Below, in pieces: positions 26,301-35,356 of a stretch of 64,000 nt of DNA; position 1 is the first letter of the stretch; each line of letters opens with the position of its first letter. Position numbers and translations under genes: made by a program. The DNA lies in contig DAOUHY010000150.1 of NCBI GenBank assembly GCA_034428435.1, positions 1 through 64,000 on the forward strand, written 5' to 3'. Source of the stretch: Bin5 sp034428435 (GTDB lineage Bacteria; Chloroflexota; Anaerolineae; Caldilineales; Caldilineaceae). The notes below the pieces were generated by a model, which was given only the letters and a program-made list of their open reading frames with translations, did no database searches and was not told the origin of the DNA.

Positions 26301-28173
26301 AGCGTACCTAAACCTAGAATTCAACGAACTCAGCGGGGCGATACCAGATCTGGGCGACCTTACCAAACTGAGGAGCTTGCACCTGGGTTCCAATGATTTG
26401 ACGGGGCAGATTCCAAATCTGAGCGCGCTAACGCAATTGGAGAATTTGGACTTATCAAGTAATGAGTTGAGCGGCGCCATTCCAAGTCTAAGCGCGCTTA
26501 CTAATCTCAAAGTGCTGAAACTTCTTTTCAATGAGTTGAGCGGGGCGATTCCCAGCCTTGACACGCTTACAGAATTGGAGTTTCTTGACATTCGTCACAA
26601 CGACTTGAGCGGGGCGATTCCCAGCTTAAACGCCCTCACGGACATAGAAGAATTGGACCTTAGCTCCAACGAGCTGACAGGGTCGATTCCGAGTCTGGAC
26701 TCCCTCACAAGCCTCAAGGAACTTTACCTGAGTTCCAACAGTTTGAGTGGTTCGATTCCGAATCTGAGCTCACTTACACATTTGGAAGAACTGAGCCTCT
26801 CGTCCAATGAATTGAGTGGTTCGATTCCCAACCTGAGCGCACTTGGGCGACTGAAGAGATTGAGCCTCCGCGACAATAAACTTAGCGGTTCGATTCCGAG
26901 TGTCGACACGCTCACGGAACTGGCTCTTCTGGACGTGAGCAGAAACAGTTTGAGCGGTTCGATTCCCAGTCTCAGTGCCCTCACCAAGCTGGATTGGCTG
27001 AAGTTGGAATACAACCAGTTGAGTGGAGGGATTCCAAGCGTCAGTGCCCTTACAGAACTGACTATACTGAACCTAGAAAACAACAGGCTGAGCGGACCGA
27101 TTCCAAGTCTCAGCGCCCTCACCAACCTCAATTGGCTCATTCTGAGCTACAATCAATTGAGTGGAGAGATTCCCAGCTCGATTGGAACGCTACCCGGCCT
27201 GACTGCTCTAAGACTCAGGGACAACCAGTTCAGCGGATGCATTCCTGAATCGCTGCGCATGGTAGAGATGAATGACCTGTACCATTTAGGCTTGCCGTAT
27301 TGCGATGAACCCACGCCCACTGTCACGGCGACGCCTGAGCCGGGGCTCAGATCAGCATCGGCGTCCTCTGAAATAGCGGGGGATGACCCCACTGCAACGC
27401 CGACATTCACGCCTACTGCGACCGCCACGCCCACGCCAACGGCTACACCAACGGCCACGGTCACACCGACCGCGACAGTTACCCCCACGGCTACGAGTAC
27501 ACCGGGGTCCTCACAAGGGGACCGGGAGGCGCTCACGGCGCTTTACAATGCGACGGACGGCGCCAACTGGAAGGCAGGCGCCAACTGGCTGACAGGCGCG
27601 GCGCTTGACAGTTGGTACGGTGTTACTACGAATAGCGAGGGGCGGGTTACGAGAATCAACCTGAACTCCAATGATCTTAGCGGCTCGCTGCCGAGTCTCA
27701 ACGCACTCACGGAACTGGAGCATTTGAATCTGCGACAGAATCAGTTGAGCGGGCCCGTTCCTGAGTTGGGCGACCTTACCGAACTGCGTATGTTGAATCT
27801 TTCGTTCAACGACTTGAGTGGGGAGATTCCAGATCTTAGCGCTCTCACCAAACTGACAAGGATACGTCTGCACAACAATCGCCTGTCCGGGCCAGTTCCG
27901 GAGCTTGGCGCTCTCGCCGGTCTCAGGGTCTTGTACTTGCGCAACAATAGTTTGACGGGGTCAGTTCCTGAATCGCTGGGAAGGTTGTCCAATCTGGTTG
28001 GACTGTACCTTTCGGGGAATCAGTTGCGTGGTTGTATTCCGGTTCCGCTGCGCAGGGTTAGTTCTAACGACCTAGACGAGACCGGACTGGCTGATTGTGC
28101 AGTTCCCACGCCCACTTCTACGCCTACTGTCACGCCGACGCCTGATCAGGGGACTGGTCGGGGGATCAGGTAG
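23338..28173 (+). CDS. Giant modular secreted LRR protein, four LRR blocks joined by Thr/Pro linkers
   Basis: The 1611-residue protein has a signal/anchor (about 10-38) and one Fn3-like module (about 45-130). Four independent LRR blocks begin near residues 198, 439, 896 and 1391. Each starts with an N-cap of the ALYNATDGANW type plus WYGVTT, and ends with a cap of the SGCIPESLR...LGLxYC type. Linkers of 30-70 residues rich in TPTAT separate them. LRR units are 23 residues long with consensus LSGSIPSLSALTxLxxLxLxxN. One unit is a near-exact DNA duplication (25391-25437 and 25460-25506). No C-terminal anchor is seen. It is probably a surface or secreted adhesion/recognition protein; the ligand is unknown. 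Confidence 0.88.
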   Translation: MKYMLRTVPGRALPFLLVAAALAAILLLTFLKFSETYAQTDSSDGLAAPSLTAEAGEGQITLSWNEVADADSYELIFWDWEKGEWVQIGGTLRGTSYTHSDLTAGTTYYYSIRILTSSGAVGPWTASVSTVVPVGGSDAHTVTFTATPTPESTATATATFTPTPRPAGAPDAVATHTPTATPTGTATATATPTPNPLVGERAELATLYNATGGASWTRSDNWLSDRPVSDWHGVTTDEHGRVTELRLSHNNLSGTLPVLKALSQLVLLDLGTNGLSGSMPDLSGLTSLRVLDLTSNSLHGTVPAMGGLSGLTKLYLGNNGFTGPFPAGLGSIPGLSVLYLAGSQLSGCIPESLRNLELHDLDSLGLAYCDEATATPTLTPTETPSATPTLTPLPTATPTATHTLTATPTWTPAPTATPTATATATTTATPTATATRAESSEERAALVALYNATDGENWHDSSNWLSDKPLGEWFGVTTNTEGRVAHLDLSGSGLRGQLPDFSGLTQLRGLDLRYNQLSGPIPSLSALTRLEQVDLALNELSGSIPSLSALTSLRKLYLNNNKLSGPIPSLSALTNLVELNLSSNEISGSIPGLSTLTGLESLRLAMNKLSGSVPSLSALTELKFLILNDNELSGSIPSLDELTNLEELRLQRNEISGSIPDLSSLTSLEKLYLNENELSGSIPSLSALAQLEDLDLGGNELSGLIPALSALAQLEDLDLGGNELSGSIPSLSGLSELEILNLSFNELSGSIPSLSSLTRLRALYLRSNRLSGSIPDVTGLVRLSVIFLGNNQLTGTIPESLAGLPKLSRLYLHRNPLSGCIPESLRNLYQSDLDSLGLEYCGTPTPTSTFTITPTPPPGATATATSTSTATATPTATATETPAATFTPTATITPASSAANRAALVTLYESTDGANWVRNDYWLSERPLSDWYGVSTDESGRVIALRLSRNWLAGTIPDLSALTALQHLDLSSNDLSGAIPVLGGFTELAYLNLEFNELSGAIPDLGDLTKLRSLHLGSNDLTGQIPNLSALTQLENLDLSSNELSGAIPSLSALTNLKVLKLLFNELSGAIPSLDTLTELEFLDIRHNDLSGAIPSLNALTDIEELDLSSNELTGSIPSLDSLTSLKELYLSSNSLSGSIPNLSSLTHLEELSLSSNELSGSIPNLSALGRLKRLSLRDNKLSGSIPSVDTLTELALLDVSRNSLSGSIPSLSALTKLDWLKLEYNQLSGGIPSVSALTELTILNLENNRLSGPIPSLSALTNLNWLILSYNQLSGEIPSSIGTLPGLTALRLRDNQFSGCIPESLRMVEMNDLYHLGLPYCDEPTPTVTATPEPGLRSASASSEIAGDDPTATPTFTPTATATPTPTATPTATVTPTATVTPTATSTPGSSQGDREALTALYNATDGANWKAGANWLTGAALDSWYGVTTNSEGRVTRINLNSNDLSGSLPSLNALTELEHLNLRQNQLSGPVPELGDLTELRMLNLSFNDLSGEIPDLSALTKLTRIRLHNNRLSGPVPELGALAGLRVLYLRNNSLTGSVPESLGRLSNLVGLYLSGNQLRGCIPVPLRRVSSNDLDETGLADCAVPTPTSTPTVTPTPDQGTGRGIR

Positions 28174-28312
28174 CAGTAAGCGGGTGTGGATGGTGGCAAG
28201 GGGATGCGGGAAGTCGGTTAGGGCGTTCGTTTGGGCCAGAAGGAGAGTTCCTTTGGCGGCGGTCACTGCGGGGTAGAGCGAAGCAGCAGTCTCCTGTAAG
28301 GGCGGCGGTCGA

Positions 28313-28370
28313 GGGCACCCACAAGGGGGGCACCTACGGGGGGTTGGCTGGTTGGAAGGGAATGTCAGCA
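28313..28370. repeat. Single degenerate GGGCACCC hairpin with flank
   Basis: GGGCACCC-ACAAG is followed by GGGGGGCACCTACGGGG, so the second arm is damaged. The following GGTTGGAAGGGAATGTCA resembles the flank after the last hairpin of the array at 58982 (GATTGGAAGAAAATGTCA). The conserved unit therefore reaches past the stem. Confidence 0.65.
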
Positions 28371-28374
28371 GAAG

Positions 28375-29739
28375 CTAGTTGGCACAGATGCGCGCCAGGG
28401 CGAGGCGCGCATTTTCGCGTACGTAGAGGTTTGTGTCGTTTTGGGCTGTTTGGAGGTAAGAGGAGGCGGACTTGGCGTGAGGGCCGATTTTGGCGAGGGA
28501 GAGGGCGGCGTTGTGGCGGACGAAGTGGCAGGTGTCCTGGGTAAGCAGGCGGGCGAGGCGCGGGACCGCCTCGGGGGAGGCGATGTTGCCGAGGGCTTCG
28601 GCGGCGTTGCGGCGCACCCATTCGGAATCGTCGTCCAGGCAGTCGAGGAGACGGGGGACTGCGTGTGAGGCCGGCAGGCCGATGTCGCCAAGAGTGTCGG
28701 CGGCGGTGGCGCGTAGCGTCCATTCTGCGGACTCCAGTGACTTGAGCAGGAAGGGAACCGCAGCGGCTCCCTGTGCGCTGAGTCCGAAGTTGGAGATGAG
28801 CTGGCTCGGGTTGGTGTGCCGGGCGGCCTGATTCTGATCGAGCAGCTCGACGGCTTCTTTCGCCAACCTTCTGGCTAGTTCTGCCGATCCCTGCTCTCCC
28901 TGGCAGGCCAGCCGGTAGACTTGCTCCAGCTGTCCGGCTTCGGAGGGGGTCGCAGCTTCATCGCTTGACCCGTTCTTCGATCGAGGGTTCACAGGGCTGA
29001 GGCTGCCGGCGGCATTTTGGCGGCCATGGGAGAATTCGTTCCCCGCGTGCCAATTCCATACGCTCCGCCAGAGTTGCAGTAGTTCCACACCGGCGCCCGA
29101 TTGGCTCCATAAAGGGTTGGTACAGTCCCAACTGGGAGCGGTCGGCTCCTGCATTCGGCAAAACAGAAATTTTATCATGAAGCGGTTACGGTCGCTGCAG
29201 TTGGTTGTAGCGCGGTGCCAGAGGTCGTAGTGGACGATTGTTACGGTTCCGGCTTCGCCGCAGAGTCGAACCTCTTGCTGTTTTCCGGCCTGGTCGCGGC
29301 TCGTATAGTATTGTGAGGCGGGCAGGACCGATGTGGGCCCCATGTCTGAGGTCACGTCCTGGGGATAGTAGAAGGCCATGGCCCAGCGGGTGCGGTGGTG
29401 GCGGACGTTCTGGTCGTCTTCGTAGCTGTCCTGGTGGTGGCGCTGGGCGGACTGCCGAGGAGGAGTCAGGTGGCAGTGGCGGTGGGGATGCATGGCGTAG
29501 CCGGCGCCGAGGATGCTTGTCAGGGCGCCGGTGACGGCAGGGTGGGTGAAGAGGTCGGCCAGCTGGGGGATTGCAGGGAGGATGTGGTTGCCGGGATTCC
29601 CCTGGGTCGAGAAGATTTCTTCGGCCTGGGCGCACACGGTTTCATGAAATGCAGGCGTAAACTGGGCCTTTACTGTCACGTAGCCATTAACTATGTAGTC
29701 ATGCATCTGCGAATCGTTGAGAAGCTTCATCTTGTGCAT
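28375..29739 (-). CDS. PhyH-type dioxygenase fused to HEAT repeats
   Basis: This 454-residue protein joins two domains. Residues 1-200 are a phytanoyl-CoA-dioxygenase-like fold with NGYVTVKAQFTPAF, His102-x-Asp104 (HHQDSYED), His175 (DLWHRATTN) and the basic Arg186 region. Residues about 325-454 are four to five HEAT/PBS-lyase-like repeats (ATAADTLGDIGLPAS, RRNAAEALGNIASPEA, RHNAALSLAKIGPHA, RENARLALARI). A Ser/Gly-rich linker joins the domains. HEAT repeats usually bind protein partners, so the oxygenase may act on a protein or a complex (inference). The ATG at 29730 is also possible, with AGGA about 10 bases upstream. Confidence 0.85.
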   Translation of the reverse strand: MHKMKLLNDSQMHDYIVNGYVTVKAQFTPAFHETVCAQAEEIFSTQGNPGNHILPAIPQLADLFTHPAVTGALTSILGAGYAMHPHRHCHLTPPRQSAQRHHQDSYEDDQNVRHHRTRWAMAFYYPQDVTSDMGPTSVLPASQYYTSRDQAGKQQEVRLCGEAGTVTIVHYDLWHRATTNCSDRNRFMIKFLFCRMQEPTAPSWDCTNPLWSQSGAGVELLQLWRSVWNWHAGNEFSHGRQNAAGSLSPVNPRSKNGSSDEAATPSEAGQLEQVYRLACQGEQGSAELARRLAKEAVELLDQNQAARHTNPSQLISNFGLSAQGAAAVPFLLKSLESAEWTLRATAADTLGDIGLPASHAVPRLLDCLDDDSEWVRRNAAEALGNIASPEAVPRLARLLTQDTCHFVRHNAALSLAKIGPHAKSASSYLQTAQNDTNLYVRENARLALARICAN

Positions 29740-29899
29740 TTCCTGGTCGAGGCGAAGGTGGTTGGCAGATTACTGAGATGGGGACGGGAAACGGTTTGGC
29801 AGCGGCAGCGTACTTGTAATTATAACATGCCAGTTGCTCAGATTCTGGTACATTGAAGCGCAATGTGCGCCCAGACTTTCGGAAAAGAGACTGAACACC

Positions 29900-30670
29900 A
29901 TGAGTCAGACTACAGCACAAGAAGCGCCGGCCACGTGGAGTCAGCCGGCGGAGGGTAACGAGTGGCAGGTCAGGGAAGAGGAGGAGGCGACGGATCCGAT
30001 TGTGGTGGCTGAAAATATACACAAGACATTTCGCAGCGGCGAGACCGAGGTACATGCGCTGCGGGGGGTGGACCTGACGATTGGGACAGGCGAAATGGTG
30101 GCGATTATGGGTCCGTCCGGATGCGGCAAGACTACATTGTTGAATACGCTGTCAGGGCTGGACAGCTTCGATGAAGGCGAAGTGACGATCGAGGGTACTT
30201 CGCTGGCTGACATGAATGACCGCAGGCGCACTGATTACAGGGCCAGGCGGATGGGGTTTGTGTTTCAGTCCTTCAACCTGCTGCCGGTGATATCGGCGGT
30301 CGAGAATGTGGAGATGCCGTTGCTGGTCAGCGGTGTGCGACCGGGGGAGGCGCGGCGGCGGGCGCTGGCGAGTCTTGAGAGCGTTGGGTTGGCCGACCGT
30401 GCTTCTCACCGACCGATGCAACTCTCCGGCGGCCAGATCCAGCGGGTCACGGTTGCGCGGGCGCTGGTGAATAACCCGGCGCTGGTCTGGGCGGATGAGC
30501 CGACCGGGAATCTGGACGTGGGAAGTTCGACAGAGGTGCTGGGGCTGATGCAGCGACTGAACCGGGAGCAGGGGCGGACCTTTGTCATCGTCACACACGA
30601 CCCGCAGGTGGCAAGCCTGTGCGGGCGCATCGTGCAGATGGAGGACGGGGAGATCGTGGCAAATGAGTAG
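29900..30670 (+). CDS. ABC transporter ATP-binding protein, MacB/LolD type
   Basis: The 256-residue ATPase has Walker A GPSGCGKTT (residues 71-79), the signature LSGGQIQR, Walker B with D-loop VWADEPTGNLD and the switch His VTHDPQ. The motifs TFRSGETEVHALRGVDL and VFQSFNLLPV place it in the MacB/LolD/FtsE group. It ends inside the start of the FtsX-type permease (8-base overlap), so the pair forms one transporter. The N-terminal 35 residues before the ABC core are acidic and not part of the usual family. The frame extends to 29834, but the ATG at 29900 fits better. Confidence 0.92.
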   Translation: MSQTTAQEAPATWSQPAEGNEWQVREEEEATDPIVVAENIHKTFRSGETEVHALRGVDLTIGTGEMVAIMGPSGCGKTTLLNTLSGLDSFDEGEVTIEGTSLADMNDRRRTDYRARRMGFVFQSFNLLPVISAVENVEMPLLVSGVRPGEARRRALASLESVGLADRASHRPMQLSGGQIQRVTVARALVNNPALVWADEPTGNLDVGSSTEVLGLMQRLNREQGRTFVIVTHDPQVASLCGRIVQMEDGEIVANE

Positions 30671-33600
30671 CTTCCTCGGACCGGTCGCACTCTACCTGGC
30701 GGTTGCTCTCGGGTTGATACTGGCGGGCGCTGCGCTCATTTCGTTACGTAACCCGATTATCGGCAAACTGGGCGTTCGCAATATTCCGCGGCGCCCGGCA
30801 CAGTCAACGCTTATTGTTATCGGACTCACGCTGAGCACGATGATCATTGTATCGGCGCTAAGTCTGGGCGACACGCTGGACAAGACGGTGCGGCGTCAGA
30901 CCATTGACGCCTATGGACATATCGACCAGGTTGTGTCGCCGCCGTTTCTGATGGACCTAACGCAGCTGGCAGACGGCGGCACAATCGACCCCGATGCAGC
31001 CAGCAGTCCGGAAAGCGCGGCACTGCTCAATGCATTGACCGGCGGCGACATCAATGCCTTGATTTCGGTGCTAGATGAGGGGTTGCCGGGCATCACAGAG
31101 GCGAGGCAGAGGCAGTTGCAGGAGCAGGCCGCAGAATATCCCCTCATTGACGGGGTAGCCGGCTCGATTCTCTTTCCAACAATTATTCGCAACGTCAGTA
31201 CCGGGCAGGGGGAGCCGCTGGGCTTCCTGTTTGCCGTGGATGAGGGCTACGATACCGGGTTCGGGTTGCACGACATTGACGGCGAACCGGTAAGTACGGC
31301 TGACCTGCGCGACGGGATTGGGGATGTCTTTGTCGATCTTGTCGGGCTGTGGGAGCAGTCGGGAGAGGCCGCGGAAGTCGTGGGGACGGCGATCGGGCTG
31401 GAAGAGACCAGTCTGGTCGGGACTTTGCTGGCTCTTGGTGCCGCAGGGGCCGTGTTGCTGCAGGAGGAAGGGCCGAGTTTCACGCTGCGGCAGTTGGCGC
31501 TACCTACAGAGATCCTGAGAAACCTTGGGTTCCCCAGCGAGATACTTGACGAGATTGGCTCTGACGTGATCAGCCTGGAGGGTCTGGGGATCAGCGATGA
31601 GGATCTGGCGGAGTTCAATCTGGATCCGGATGCGCCGATTACAGTTCCGACACTGCCGATGTTGGGCTTTGACGTACCGAACCAGCAGGAACTGATCGTG
31701 GCGGCGACGGAGGCGCTCAGCTCGATCAACCTGAACACATTGGGGCAGGATGTGGACGAGACGCTGGGCCAGTTTGGGCTGCAGTTGCGCCAGGGGGAGG
31801 TGTACCTGAACGAGCTTGGTGCTCAGCAGCTCGATGCACGTGCGGGCGACCTGCTGGAGGTCTTCATTGGGCCGATTCCAGTTCCCTATCGGGTACGTGC
31901 GGTTGTAGCGGAGGCCGGACCATTGGGGGCGGTCCTGCCGGTGGTAATGATGCACACGGATGAGGCGCAGAAGCTGCTCTTCATGCCGGACAAGGTCAAC
32001 AACATACTGATTTCGAACGCCGGGGATGAAGAGAGCGGAATGGTCCACACGGCGGAGGTGAGCGACCAGCTGCGAGCGCTGTCGCTCAACGAGGAACGGC
32101 TGGCCGGGCTATTGGCGGTGCTGCGCAGGCCTGAAATTGCGGGGGTCATACAAAGAGAGTCTGCAGCGCCGGTCAATCCGCTGTTCGAGGACGACGTACC
32201 GGATTTCATCATGCAGATCGCGGGGATGTGGACGCAGGCGACGAGCTTCGAGTCCGACCTTGAGGTGCTGGCGGATTATGTCGCCGGCCCGGCGGAGGGC
32301 GAGATTCCGATTGCGTTACGCGGCGCGTTGAGCAGCGGAGCAGTCCAGGACTGGCTGAGAGAACTGCCGATAGGGGGGGACGAAAGGCGGGCACTCGAAG
32401 CGGGCATGGCCGATCTGCGGGATTTCGAGGTGCTGGCGCCGCTGAGCAAGCAGTTCGTCACCGATGTAGCGGAAATCGGCGGCATCGCTTTGGGGACGGT
32501 TTTTTCGAGCTTCGGGATTCTCTCGATTTTTGCGGGCGTGCTGTTAATCTTCCTGATCTTCGTGATGCTGGCGGCGGAGCGGCGCAGCGAACTGGGCATT
32601 GCGCGAGCAGTAGGGATGCGGCGCGGCCACCTGGTGCAGATGTTTGTGACCGAAGGGCTGGTATACGACCTGGCGGCGGCGTTGGTAGGGCTCGGCCTGG
32701 GCCTACTTGTCTCGTACGGCATGATTGGCGTCATGAGCGGTCTCATCAACAACATTGCTCAGCGTGTCGAGGGTGCCGCGGCGCCGATTCGCTTCTACTG
32801 GCACGCGGCGCCTACATCTCTGGTCATTGCCTACTGTCTGGGCGTTATACTGACGTTCGTGGTGGTTACAGTTGCTTCGTGGAACGTGAGCCGTCTCAAC
32901 ATCATCACGGCGATCAGGAATTTGCCGGATACGTCGAACGGAAAGAGGCAGGGTGCAATAGGCAAAGCGCTACGCGGGTTGGCGATCGTTTTCCTGCTCG
33001 GGGCCGGCGGTTATCTGATATGGCTGGGCCGGGACCAGGGCCAGACGGTTGCCTTTATTGGCGCGACACTGCTGCTGGTTGGCGTAGGCTGGGGCGGGGC
33101 GTGGTTGGGCCGCCGATGGACGTCGGGACAGTCCGGGCTTCGCCTCCGCCTGGCGTATACGTTCATCGGCGTTGGCTTCCTTGCCCTTTGGGGCGTGCCG
33201 TGGAGCAGTGTGCTCGACACGGACCTGTCCTGGTTCAACCAGAACCCGGGTTTCACGCTGCTATCGTTTGCGCTGAGCGGACCGTTTATCATTATCGGTG
33301 CGATCATGGTGGTGATGTTCAATGCGGACAGCCTTGCCGGTCTGTTCGTGCGGTTGGTCGGAGGAATCGGGCCGCTGACGCCTGTATTGAAGACGGCCGT
33401 GGCGTATTCTCTGAGCAATCGATTTCGGACGGGGACGGCGATCCTGCTGTTTGCGATGGTGATCACGACGGTGACGGTGATGAGCGTTGTGATTCGGGCG
33501 ACCGAGGTGGTGACGGAGCCGAACGAACGGCGCACGGCCGGATTCGACATCGTCATGTCGCCGAGCCTGCTCAGTCTGTTTGATCCGGTCACGGACATCC

Positions 33601-34793
33601 ACGAGGAGGCGGAGAGGCGAGATGACTTTCCCAGGGAACAGCTGGCAGTGCTGGGAACGGTGGCGCGTATGGGCGTTACGGCGCAGCAGATTGAGCCGGT
33701 TGAGCATGGAATAGACAGAAGTTCGACTGTCTTGATGGCAGGGATTGACGAGGGCTATGCGAAACAAGCTGCGCAGCATTACGGATTCCAGATGCGTGCG
33801 GAGGGTTACGGGAGCGACGCGGCGGTCTGGCAGGCGCTGGCGGAGCGGGACGACGTTGCGGTGGTGACTACGAGGTGGGTCGAAGAGCCTCCTGAGGAGG
33901 ATGCTGAGGGGAGCGGCGACAGATTCGGCAGAGGCGGTCGCTCCGGGGGCCCGCCGTGGAGCAGGGGAATCGAGTTGCAGGGATTCTACCTGGAGGAGGG
34001 AGGAACGCTTCCCCTCGTAATGGTTGAACTCAGCAACCTTCCTGACAGGCTGACAACGGGAGCGGCGTTTGAGTTTGGCGGCGTTCAGGCGGAGGTCTCG
34101 ACCAGCAGTCCAGTTGGCGCAGAAGGCGGGGAAGAGATAAGGCACAGCGTCCAGATAATCGGCGTACTTGCAGAAGACGATACGCTGGCTGAGGCCAGTT
34201 TTCAGATGAACCGGCGGGTCCTGGATATTCTGAATGGCGAACCGGTGGAGCCTGACGTTTTCTATGCGAAAGTGGTGGAAGGCGAGAGCGTGAGCGAAAC
34301 AGTGCAGGCCCTGGAGAAGTCGATGTTGAGCAGCGGGTTGAACGCTGCGCCACTCTCCGAACTGTTTGCAGCCGGGCAGGCCATATTGCGGGGGATTCTG
34401 GGACTGTTCCAGGGATTCCTGGCATTGGGGCTGGTGGTAGGCATTGCGGGTCTGGGCGTGATCAGCAGCCGTACGGTGGTTGAAAGGCGGCAGCAGATCG
34501 GTGTGCTGCGTGCGATTGGTTATCCATCGGGCACGGTGGCGCTGTTGTTCGTGCTGGAGGCCAACTTCATTGCGCTCACGGGGATACTTTTGGGTGGAGT
34601 CACGGGTCTGATTTTGGGCGACATGACGATCGGCCAGGCCTATGACCTGGCGACGCAGCTGAGTTTTCCGACGCCGTGGCTGACGATTGCGGGGATGCTG
34701 GCGGCGGCCTGGTTCTTCTCGTTGCTGACGACGATATTGCCGGCGTGGCAGGCATCGCGGATTTATCCGGCGGAGGCGTTGCGGTATGAGTGA
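30663..34793 (+). CDS. Large FtsX-type ABC transporter permease
   Basis: This 1376-residue permease is about twice the size of a MacB subunit. It has an N-terminal membrane segment with KLGVRNIPRRPAQSTLIVIG and a very large extracytoplasmic domain (about 70-600). A first FtsX domain (FAGVLLIFLIFVMLAAERRS, then GIARAVGMRRGHLVQMF) lies near 605-780, followed by extra helices to about 960 and a second extracytoplasmic domain. A second FtsX domain ends the protein (VVERRQQIGVLRAIGY, about 1255-1376). Two FtsX modules in one chain suggest that it forms the complete membrane part with an ATPase dimer. The substrate is probably lipoprotein, lipid or peptide export. Confidence 0.9.
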   Translation: MSSFLGPVALYLAVALGLILAGAALISLRNPIIGKLGVRNIPRRPAQSTLIVIGLTLSTMIIVSALSLGDTLDKTVRRQTIDAYGHIDQVVSPPFLMDLTQLADGGTIDPDAASSPESAALLNALTGGDINALISVLDEGLPGITEARQRQLQEQAAEYPLIDGVAGSILFPTIIRNVSTGQGEPLGFLFAVDEGYDTGFGLHDIDGEPVSTADLRDGIGDVFVDLVGLWEQSGEAAEVVGTAIGLEETSLVGTLLALGAAGAVLLQEEGPSFTLRQLALPTEILRNLGFPSEILDEIGSDVISLEGLGISDEDLAEFNLDPDAPITVPTLPMLGFDVPNQQELIVAATEALSSINLNTLGQDVDETLGQFGLQLRQGEVYLNELGAQQLDARAGDLLEVFIGPIPVPYRVRAVVAEAGPLGAVLPVVMMHTDEAQKLLFMPDKVNNILISNAGDEESGMVHTAEVSDQLRALSLNEERLAGLLAVLRRPEIAGVIQRESAAPVNPLFEDDVPDFIMQIAGMWTQATSFESDLEVLADYVAGPAEGEIPIALRGALSSGAVQDWLRELPIGGDERRALEAGMADLRDFEVLAPLSKQFVTDVAEIGGIALGTVFSSFGILSIFAGVLLIFLIFVMLAAERRSELGIARAVGMRRGHLVQMFVTEGLVYDLAAALVGLGLGLLVSYGMIGVMSGLINNIAQRVEGAAAPIRFYWHAAPTSLVIAYCLGVILTFVVVTVASWNVSRLNIITAIRNLPDTSNGKRQGAIGKALRGLAIVFLLGAGGYLIWLGRDQGQTVAFIGATLLLVGVGWGGAWLGRRWTSGQSGLRLRLAYTFIGVGFLALWGVPWSSVLDTDLSWFNQNPGFTLLSFALSGPFIIIGAIMVVMFNADSLAGLFVRLVGGIGPLTPVLKTAVAYSLSNRFRTGTAILLFAMVITTVTVMSVVIRATEVVTEPNERRTAGFDIVMSPSLLSLFDPVTDIHEEAERRDDFPREQLAVLGTVARMGVTAQQIEPVEHGIDRSSTVLMAGIDEGYAKQAAQHYGFQMRAEGYGSDAAVWQALAERDDVAVVTTRWVEEPPEEDAEGSGDRFGRGGRSGGPPWSRGIELQGFYLEEGGTLPLVMVELSNLPDRLTTGAAFEFGGVQAEVSTSSPVGAEGGEEIRHSVQIIGVLAEDDTLAEASFQMNRRVLDILNGEPVEPDVFYAKVVEGESVSETVQALEKSMLSSGLNAAPLSELFAAGQAILRGILGLFQGFLALGLVVGIAGLGVISSRTVVERRQQIGVLRAIGYPSGTVALLFVLEANFIALTGILLGGVTGLILGDMTIGQAYDLATQLSFPTPWLTIAGMLAAAWFFSLLTTILPAWQASRIYPAEALRYE

Positions 34794-34941
34794 GTGAAGC
34801 GGGACTGGCGCGAGGCGATCGGGTAGTCTCTGTCTGAGGAACTCAAGCCTAAGGATGCTGGAGGATGTTGACGAACGTTAGTTCGCGCTTTACAGTGGCG
34901 GAGCAGGGCTTCTGACTGAACAATGGGATGGGAGGGCGACA

Positions 34942-35226
34942 ATGACAATAAACGTGTCATCGAGCGAGGCTCGCAAACGGCTAGGCAGGTTGCTAAATCT
35001 TGCGAATGAAAAAAATGAGGATGTTGTCATAGAGGTGAGGGGAGAGCCTACCGCTGTAATCGTGTCATATTCACAGTATGAGCAGATGGCCAGAGAAAGA
35101 GAAGACGAGACGAGAATGGAAGCCATTAGGCAGCTTCGTAATGTTCGCTCTCGCGTCCAGGAAAACATGGGCGGCGTCTCACGGGAAGAGGCCTACCGTA
35201 TGTCTGGATTCGGTGAAAATGTGTGA
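34942..35226 (+). CDS. Phd/YefM-type antitoxin without a recognisable toxin
   Basis: The 94-residue protein begins with the DNA-binding Phd/YefM fold (MTINVSSSEARKRLGRLLN, VVIEVRGEPTAVIVSYSQYE). It continues with a charged helical tail that normally wraps the toxin. GGGAGG lies 8 bases upstream of the ATG. The 130 bases downstream encode no PIN, RelE or Doc protein, so the antitoxin is an orphan or the remnant of a lost pair. Confidence 0.85.
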   Translation: MTINVSSSEARKRLGRLLNLANEKNEDVVIEVRGEPTAVIVSYSQYEQMAREREDETRMEAIRQLRNVRSRVQENMGGVSREEAYRMSGFGENV

Positions 35227-35356
35227 AATACTCTTTAACAGAGGCTTCGAGCAAGAGTTGCCGAGAGGTCATCGTCTGTCGGCAGAAACTGAGAATCGGT
35301 GACGATGGCCCGAGCAAGATTCTTTCAGATTGTTGAGATTCAGGTACTGGGATTTC

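Noticed and set aside
35227..35356. Possible truncated toxin after the Phd antitoxin
   Set aside because: The short frames show no acidic PIN residues or RelE/Doc motifs.
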